Origin: Leishmania martiniquensis
Lineage: Eukaryota > Euglenozoa > Kinetoplastea > Trypanosomatida > Trypanosomatidae
Direction: 5' to 3'
Length of the DNA stretch: 64,000 nt
NCBI RefSeq assembly: GCF_017916325.1
Contig: NC_090171.1
Span: 1,911,501-1,975,500, forward strand
The notes beneath the pieces were generated by a model that saw only the letters and a list, made by a program, of their open reading frames with translations, was not told where the DNA came from and made no database searches. Of this stretch, positions 58,773-64,000 are shown piece by piece. Position numbers and translations under genes: made by a program. Numbering within the stretch: position 1 is the first letter of the stretch; each line of letters begins with the position of its first letter.

Positions 58773-61313
58773 CTACGATGACGCAGTAACGGACTCCACT
58801 GCAGGGGTGGCGAGGTTCATCACCTTCATCTCGAAGTACTTTTGTCGCGTCTCGTCCAGCTCGCGATGCAGCCGCGCGACCTGGTACCGTAGCTCCGCCG
58901 TGTGTGCCGCCGTCATATTCAGCTCCGATGCCTTCTGCTTCATCTGGGCGTTCTTCTTCTGCAAGTCCTTCTGGTACGCATTGAGCTGCTGGGCCACCTC
59001 CGCACCAGGCTGACGCGCCGCCATGGCGTGCAGCTCCATCATTAGCCGGCGCTTCTCCTCTAGCACCATCTCCTGCTTCATGCACTCTTCTGACTTGGAG
59101 AGCAGGGTGCGCTGCAGGAGCTTCATCTTCGACTCTAGCTCTGCCATCGAAGGATAGGCGCCACCAACACGTCGGCAACGAGACTCGTTCTGCGGATTCT
59201 CAAGCTCCTCAGCGAGGGCGGCCACCTTCGCCTGCTCCACCAGTACCTCTTTCTGCCTTTCTCGTAGTTTGTCTTTCATGCCGGACACGTCGCACCCGCG
59301 CACCTGGGCCAGTACGGATTGGTGCTTGACTTCTCGCAGCTTGAGGTGGAGGAGGCGCAGATCGTCAAGTCGATCGCGGTACGCCGACTCGCCGGCGTTG
59401 ACGGTCGACTGCACTAGCTGAAGCTGCTGGTAAAGTAAGCCAAGTTCGTCGTTGCGGCGAATTAGCTGAGCGGCAAGGGTGTCGCGCTCTTTGCTCATCT
59501 TCAGGAATTCGCGCTGCTGTTCCGACAGGTTCCTGTCGCACCCCTGCACCACCTTCAGCAGCTGCTTGATTTCCTGCCCGACAAGCTCCCCCTCCGTCTT
59601 CGTCGCGTCGAAGCTAGCCGTGCTGTCGTTCACAAGCTGGCGCGCTTTCATGAGGCGCTCCTTGCTAATCTTGTACTGCGAGCTGTCGCCTTGATGCTTG
59701 CGCGACTTGAGTGCCAGCTCCTCTTTGAACTGATGTACCTGATGGTCCACCATCTTCACGCGCTGGCGGTACTCGACAATCTCATCCTGAGCGTCGACGA
59801 GCCGCTTCGAGAGGTGGTTCCGCTCGGCCCGCAGTTGCTCGTACTTTGCCTGCTGCTGCGCAAGACGGCGCTCACTCTCGTCCAACTTCCGCTGCACCTC
59901 CTCTACTTGCAGCGCGGCAACCTTCAGCTCTTCTGCAGCGCTGTTGCTTTGCCCACTCACTTGAGACACCTCGATCACGCAGTTCTCCCGCTCCTTCTCC
60001 AAGCGCTGTCGCGTCTCCTGGAGACGGCGTCCAATTTCCGTCTCTTCCTTGATAGACGCCTCGAGCTCCTTGTGCTGCTCCTGCTCGTCCTTGATGAGCA
60101 TTCGCGTGGCTTCCTGTAGAGCCTCTTCCTTGGCGCCCTTGCTCTCCAGGGTTCCGCACTCGCGATCAAGCAACCCCAACGCATCCTGCAAGTTTTGCCT
60201 ATCCCGAGTTACCGCTGCGATGCGCTTGCGCACCGTTTCCTCCTGATACGCCATGTTCTCCCCATCCTTTCGGATGTTGTCGATCTGCTGCTTGAGGCGG
60301 TCGAATTCTCTGAAGTCGCGCTCTTCGATGCGAGTCACCCGCACGCACTCATCACGGGTTTCGAGGATCTTCTTCTCGGCTGCGGCAATCTCCTTCTCCA
60401 TCGCGTGCAGTCGCTCGTTCAGCTCGACAGTAGTGTCAACGCTGTCATTGTAGGACTGCTTTGTGTGGTAGAGCTGCTTCTCGGCCGTTTCCAGCTGCTC
60501 CTGCAGCGCTTGCCGTCTGTGTTTCTGCTTCTCGAGCTCCGCCTGGTGCTGGGCTGCTTGCGTCTGGATGGACGTCAGGCGGTCTTGCCGCTCCTGTAGC
60601 GCCTTCTCACGCGTCTTCAGCGTCAGAAGAAGCTCGCGACACTGATACTCGGCTCGCTCGCGCGCGTTGCGCTCACGGTTGTACTCGAGCCGTACCAGCT
60701 CCAGGCGGTTGGCCAGCAGCTGGCGCTCTTGCTGAGCCGCTTCTGTCGATGCCTGCAGTGTCCCTAAAGTTTTCGTTCGCTCTGCCATCTCCTTCGTGTA
60801 CGTCTCCACCTGCTTCGACATGTCCTCACTCTCTGCCAAGAGGCGTTTGTTGTCCAGCTTGAGCTCCTCCAGTGTTGAAGTGTGGTCTGTGGACAGCGAG
60901 GTGCCTTCATGGATCATGCTCTGCAGCGACTGGATCTCCTGCTTGAGCGTCTTCACCATCTCGCGCGCACGCTGATCCTTCTCGTTGGCCACGTCGACGG
61001 TGCGCCACGCCTTTTCAATCTCCTTTTTCAGGGCCTCGATGGTGCTGTGATCACCCTGCGCGAGCTTCACTGCCGCCTGCATTTTGGCCGCATTGGACAG
61101 AAGCTCCTGCGTCAGCTTCTGGCACTCCGCCACCATCTCGTTCTCGGAGGCGCGGCTTTTCTTCAGGGCCTTGTACAGCTTCTCGTACTCCAGGCGAAAG
61201 TGGCCCAGAGACTCCTCGCCCTCCAAGGCAGACATAGCCTCCTTGAAGTCCCGCTCTAACGAGTCGAAGAGAGCGTCCGACGCGGACGCCGCGAGCTTGA
61301 CAGAGTCCGACAT
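58773..61313 (-). CDS. CFAP58: Cilia- and flagella-associated protein 58
   Basis: An 846-residue, almost entirely coiled-coil protein, very close in length to human CFAP58 (CCDC147). Segments that match the family are F-R-L-E-Y-E-K-L-Y near the N-terminus, A-L-K-K-E-I-E-K-A-W (about 100), the central L-V-D-A-Q-D-E-I region with H-Q-V-H-Q-F-K-E-E, A-Q-L-I-R-R-N-D-E-L-G-L-L-Y (about 650) and E-E-L-E-N-P-Q-N (about 735), then A-R-Q-P-G-A-E-V-A-Q-Q-L. In other organisms CFAP58 is an axonemal/mid-piece protein needed for flagellum integrity and motility. ATG 61313 (M-S-D-S-V-K-L) is the first Met adjoining the conserved helix; the upstream 43 codons are UTR-like. A TGTAG lies two bases before the ATG. 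Confidence 0.93.
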   Translation of the reverse strand: MSDSVKLAASASDALFDSLERDFKEAMSALEGEESLGHFRLEYEKLYKALKKSRASENEMVAECQKLTQELLSNAAKMQAAVKLAQGDHSTIEALKKEIEKAWRTVDVANEKDQRAREMVKTLKQEIQSLQSMIHEGTSLSTDHTSTLEELKLDNKRLLAESEDMSKQVETYTKEMAERTKTLGTLQASTEAAQQERQLLANRLELVRLEYNRERNARERAEYQCRELLLTLKTREKALQERQDRLTSIQTQAAQHQAELEKQKHRRQALQEQLETAEKQLYHTKQSYNDSVDTTVELNERLHAMEKEIAAAEKKILETRDECVRVTRIEERDFREFDRLKQQIDNIRKDGENMAYQEETVRKRIAAVTRDRQNLQDALGLLDRECGTLESKGAKEEALQEATRMLIKDEQEQHKELEASIKEETEIGRRLQETRQRLEKERENCVIEVSQVSGQSNSAAEELKVAALQVEEVQRKLDESERRLAQQQAKYEQLRAERNHLSKRLVDAQDEIVEYRQRVKMVDHQVHQFKEELALKSRKHQGDSSQYKISKERLMKARQLVNDSTASFDATKTEGELVGQEIKQLLKVVQGCDRNLSEQQREFLKMSKERDTLAAQLIRRNDELGLLYQQLQLVQSTVNAGESAYRDRLDDLRLLHLKLREVKHQSVLAQVRGCDVSGMKDKLRERQKEVLVEQAKVAALAEELENPQNESRCRRVGGAYPSMAELESKMKLLQRTLLSKSEECMKQEMVLEEKRRLMMELHAMAARQPGAEVAQQLNAYQKDLQKKNAQMKQKASELNMTAAHTAELRYQVARLHRELDETRQKYFEMKVMNLATPAVESVTASS

Positions 61314-62385
61314 GGCTACACAAGGGGCGATGGTGGTGTGTGTTTGTGTGGTGTGGTTGGAGCGGAGGGGGGGAGGTTGCGCCGAATCAACAGGGCAGCA
61401 ATGACGGTGAGGCGATTCTGTGACCCCTGTATCCTTCAGCAAAGCTAGGTAAGGGGTCTACTCAGAGACTGGGCTAAGGGGGCGACCGTTCCTCGCTTGT
61501 TGCTTCCGTCGTTACTTGAGCGGGGGCTGAGGGGGAGGGGAAGTAAGGTAACGCCGATAGGGCGGTGATAGGGGAAGGGCAGCAGGGGTGTCGGCGCCCA
61601 CGCCGCAAGTTCCGAAAGGAATGTCTGTGCTTTTGCGGGGCTGTTGTGAGAGGAGCCGACGCCGTGAGGTGGGAGAGACCGAAAAGACAGAGGCGCACAG
61701 AGCAACCAAGTCGCCGAAGGTGCGATGCAAAAGAGAGAGTCAGCAAACAGAAAAGAAAAGGGGTAAAGACGCAGAGATGTGAATGTGACGCCATCCACGG
61801 CCGCATTCATGCAACGGTCGAGGCAGTCGTAGATCGCAACGGCGCAGGCGTATGCGCGGACGCTTGAGAAGGTGAGACAAATAGCAACAGTAACCTATAC
61901 TCCTGAAAGGACGCAGAGGTGGGAACACCACAGAGGAGCAGGCGAGAAAGGCATCCTGGCTCCCCTGCTCTCTTCTGGCGCTGCTTCGCCCATCTCTGCG
62001 TCGGTGTTCGCTACAACGGCACACTTTGGAGAGCGAAAAACAGCCATGCACTCCGCCCGTGCGTACGTTGAAGCGTTTCATCAACGTGTGCTTGCTCTCC
62101 TCCCTCCTTCCTGTGATGATTGCAGGATTCCCCCAATGCCGCTGGGAAGACTCTTGCCGAGCAGCAGCAGGAGGTGGTCAGCTTCCTTTACGTGCACTTC
62201 GGCGAAGGTGAAGTGCTAGAAAAAGGGGGAGCGAAGAGCATAAAGAGCCCTTAACGCACAAAGAGCAAGAGGAAATCACACCCGATGAGGCCCCTCGTGC
62301 AGGGTGGTTCGAGGGGGAGGGGGGATGGCGAAGAGGGCAGTCGCAGCCTCAAGTCGCCAACGTCCCTTTCCCTTTTTTGTTTTTG
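61314..62385. other. Intergenic region CFAP58 / coiled-coil protein
   Basis: No confident gene. The minus strand is C/T-rich opposite 61500-61760, the expected CFAP58 splice region. A plus-strand coding-like stretch at 62046-62254 is discussed among the findings. Confidence 0.55.
62046..62254 (+). pseudogene. Weak plus-strand coding-like stretch
   Basis: ATG 62046 opens a frame reading A-R-A-Y-V-E-A-F-H-Q-R-V-L-A-L-L. In a different frame an open stretch from 62120 to TAA 62254 reads K-T-L-A-E-Q-Q-Q-E-V-V-S-F-L-Y-V-H-F-G-E-G with coding-like codons. Between them lies a pyrimidine tract and TTGCAG (AG at 62124-62125). Antisense to the neighbouring genes and without known homologue; could easily be chance. 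Confidence 0.15.
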
Positions 62386-63567
62386 CTACGCGTCTTGCCC
62401 CGGAGCGCACGATTCGACATGGTGTGCGATAGAAGCACCCGACACACGCCGCATCTGGTGGATTTCACTCTGCAACGACTCTGTCCACTGTAGCAGCTCG
62501 CCTCGGCTGACCATCCGCTTCTCAAGGTCGCCAAGCCAGTCTTTCACCTCATGGAACGCCCCCTCAAGTGAGTCCTGGTTCTGCAGCTGTACGATAGACG
62601 CTCCTTGCACCTCCAAGGCCTGCTCTGTCTTACGCTGAGCTAATGAGAGTCGCCGAATTTGATCTTCAAGCTCTTTCGAGCTTTCTGCTTGCTGAGTTCG
62701 AGTCACCTTTGTGTCGGCCCGCAGTCGAGCAATGTCCTCTTGAATTTTGCTCAGCAGCTTCTCTGCCCTCAAGTGTTGAGCTTCGCTGGTCGCGTCGAGG
62801 GTGACACGCTCCGCATTTTGCTGCGTCACCATTGCCTCCAGGTTCTGGCGCATGTCCTGCTGGAAAAGTCGCAGCTCCTCTATCTGTGCCCTCGAGGTGT
62901 GCTGCAGTTCGCGCACCTCCGACTGAATCTGCGCCACCAAATCCTCTACAGCGCGGAGACGCCGACTAGTCTCCTGCTCGTGCCTGTCTATCTGCTGCCG
63001 GTAGTCAACAAGCACGTCATACACGCGATCCTGATGTTGCTGGAGCACCTCGTGAAAGCGCTCCTGCATTGACGACGCGAGCGCAGAGGTGGCGCCCGAC
63101 GCAGCGTGGCCGTCTTCCTCGCTGCTGGATGCACAAAACTTCGAAGTAGATAGGGACGCGGCATGTCTTTTCAGGTCCTGCGGCGACACTAGCTGAATCC
63201 TGTGAAGCACCTTTTCCAGTTCCGCGTAAACGTTGGCCAAATGCTCACAGTGTTGGTGCTTCTCACAAAGAAGAGAAGCGATCTGACACTCATGGCGACG
63301 AACATCTCGCTGGACAAGACTGAGCAGCTGCTCAGGAGAGGAAAGGACTTCCACAGGGTCCTCGTCTTCAGAACGGTGGATGTGGGGACGATCGATGACC
63401 GCCTCCACTTCGCATATACCGCCACCACGACTGCTGACTCCTGCATCGTCGTCGTGCGACGAGGACAGTGTTCCTTGAAGTCGCGGTGCGTGCGGCTTCC
63501 CGCCTGGAAGCGAGCGGCCGCTGTCACCACGGCTGTCGTTCAGCGCGGACATCATGGGCAGCCTCAT
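62386..63567 (-). CDS. Coiled-coil protein of unknown function
   Basis: A 393-residue protein. Residues 1-65 are Ser/Gly/Asp/His-rich and likely disordered. From about 75 to 370 the sequence is rich in Glu, Gln, Arg, His and Leu with heptad-like spacing (for example V-L-Q-Q-H-Q-D-R-V, E-D-L-V-A-Q-I-Q-S-E-V-R, D-I-A-R-L-R-A-D-T), interrupted by a Ser/Ala-rich loop at about 140-165. The C-terminus is short and acidic/neutral. The family is not recognised; a structural, perhaps flagellar role is guessed only from type and neighbours (CFAP58 lies next to it). ATG 63567 is the first Met; two more Met codons follow at 63555 and 63552 and could serve instead. Confidence 0.75.
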   Translation of the reverse strand: MRLPMMSALNDSRGDSGRSLPGGKPHAPRLQGTLSSSHDDDAGVSSRGGGICEVEAVIDRPHIHRSEDEDPVEVLSSPEQLLSLVQRDVRRHECQIASLLCEKHQHCEHLANVYAELEKVLHRIQLVSPQDLKRHAASLSTSKFCASSSEEDGHAASGATSALASSMQERFHEVLQQHQDRVYDVLVDYRQQIDRHEQETSRRLRAVEDLVAQIQSEVRELQHTSRAQIEELRLFQQDMRQNLEAMVTQQNAERVTLDATSEAQHLRAEKLLSKIQEDIARLRADTKVTRTQQAESSKELEDQIRRLSLAQRKTEQALEVQGASIVQLQNQDSLEGAFHEVKDWLGDLEKRMVSRGELLQWTESLQSEIHQMRRVSGASIAHHVESCAPGQDA

Positions 63568-64000
63568 CCATGGAAAACCAGAGCAGATGGCGTAGCGAGT
63601 GGGGAGGGAGAGGGGGCGTGGCGGCGAGGTTTACCGGCACCAATGCACCAAACGTACGCCACCAACAAGGTCGGAGAAGGGAGCAAAAAAACAAAGATGT
63701 CGACAAACAGGCAGACGATGGAGGGGGAGAGAGAGAAGGAAAAGCGCACGCGCACGCGGTATGTGTCTATGACTTTGGTCGTTGCGTCACTTGTTTGCTT
63801 TTGTTTATGTGTGTGTGTGTGTGTGAGGAGCGCTCACCGGAACACACAACACCGGTTCCACTGCAATCGATCTATGCTTCTGTGCGCCCCGGCTTTGGTC
63901 GCAGAGGCCCTTTCATACAGCTTCCTCCTTCTCGCAGATGGTGGTGGACATCCGCAGGAGGTGGCCGAGAGTAAGGTGATGACCTCCAATCTGATAAAGG
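63568..64000. other. 5' flank of the last minus-strand gene
   Basis: No gene. Purine-rich on the plus strand (63720-63750), with a (GT) microsatellite at about 63807-63825. The minus-strand pyrimidine tract would serve trans-splicing of the coiled-coil gene. Confidence 0.55.

Noticed and set aside
62095..62130. Possible cis-intron 3' splice site
   Set aside because: Pyrimidine tract plus AG is equally the signature of spliced-leader trans-splicing, cis-introns are extremely rare in trypanosomatids, and no matching exon with a 5' splice site was found nearby.
1..64000. tRNA, rRNA, snRNA and spliced-leader RNA genes
   Set aside because: I looked for B-box-like GGTTCGA segments and cloverleaf arms, especially at the strand switch and in long intergenic regions; isolated TTCGA motifs had no matching stems or A-box. 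None is reported, though a covariance-model search would be decisive.
1..64000. CRISPR arrays, operons with ribosome-binding sites, bacterial insertion sequences
   Set aside because: The sequence is eukaryotic (kinetoplastid); no regularly spaced repeats or prokaryotic signals were seen.

Overview
The window is kinetoplastid nuclear DNA, almost certainly Leishmania or a very close relative. The evidence is intron-less genes with strongly G/C-ending codons, long same-strand gene runs, pyrimidine tracts followed by AG just upstream of start codons (spliced-leader acceptors), and the genes themselves (a trypanosomatid-style methylthioribose-1-phosphate isomerase, delta tubulin, flagellar proteins, 40S ribosomal protein SA). 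From memory, mtnA and 40S SA lie close together on L. major chromosome 36, so the window is probably syntenic with that region. The subgenus cannot be settled by eye.

Layout. Two plus-strand genes lie at the left: a 2H-type phosphoesterase (2746-3453) and a SWEET-family sugar transporter (5030-5749). They converge on a minus-strand polycistronic run that fills the rest of the window. The convergent strand-switch region is 5750-6735 and holds a degenerate SIDER-like repeat and an extremely GC-rich block. Reading the minus run from right to left (5' to 3'), it carries: a coiled-coil protein, CFAP58, ribosomal protein SA, a membrane protein, delta tubulin, a PSP1-domain protein, a 9.2 kb gene-poor interval, a J-domain/Myb-like protein, a triple-START-like protein, an ALKBH6-like dioxygenase, an IMPACT/YIH1 homologue, MtnA, a calponin-homology protein, a TPH-like coiled-coil protein, VPS8, an RNase PH-like exosome subunit, and DNAAF1. 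That makes 18 confident genes.

Functional themes. Several products belong to the flagellum or basal body (DNAAF1, CFAP58, delta tubulin, probably the TPH-like and CH-domain proteins). Others are housekeeping: ribosome, exosome, endosomal CORVET tethering, methionine salvage, translational-stress regulation. In trypanosomatids neighbours in a run share transcription, not necessarily function.

Most notable. (1) A 964-bp sequence is present twice, base-identical as far as I can see and in direct orientation (23186-24149 and 42786-43749). It brackets five genes and is a natural substrate for recombination into a circular 19.6-kb amplicon. (2) Short coding-looking, frame-broken stretches lie on the plus strand inside the minus run (48.9, 56.5, 62.1 kb) and may be overlooked small genes or relics. 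(3) The ALKBH6-like protein has an inserted four-cysteine cluster and a large extra N-terminal domain. (4) There is a gene-poor 9.2 kb stretch with AT-cruciform and G-quadruplex-like tracts. No tRNA, rRNA, snRNA, CRISPR or integron features were recognised.
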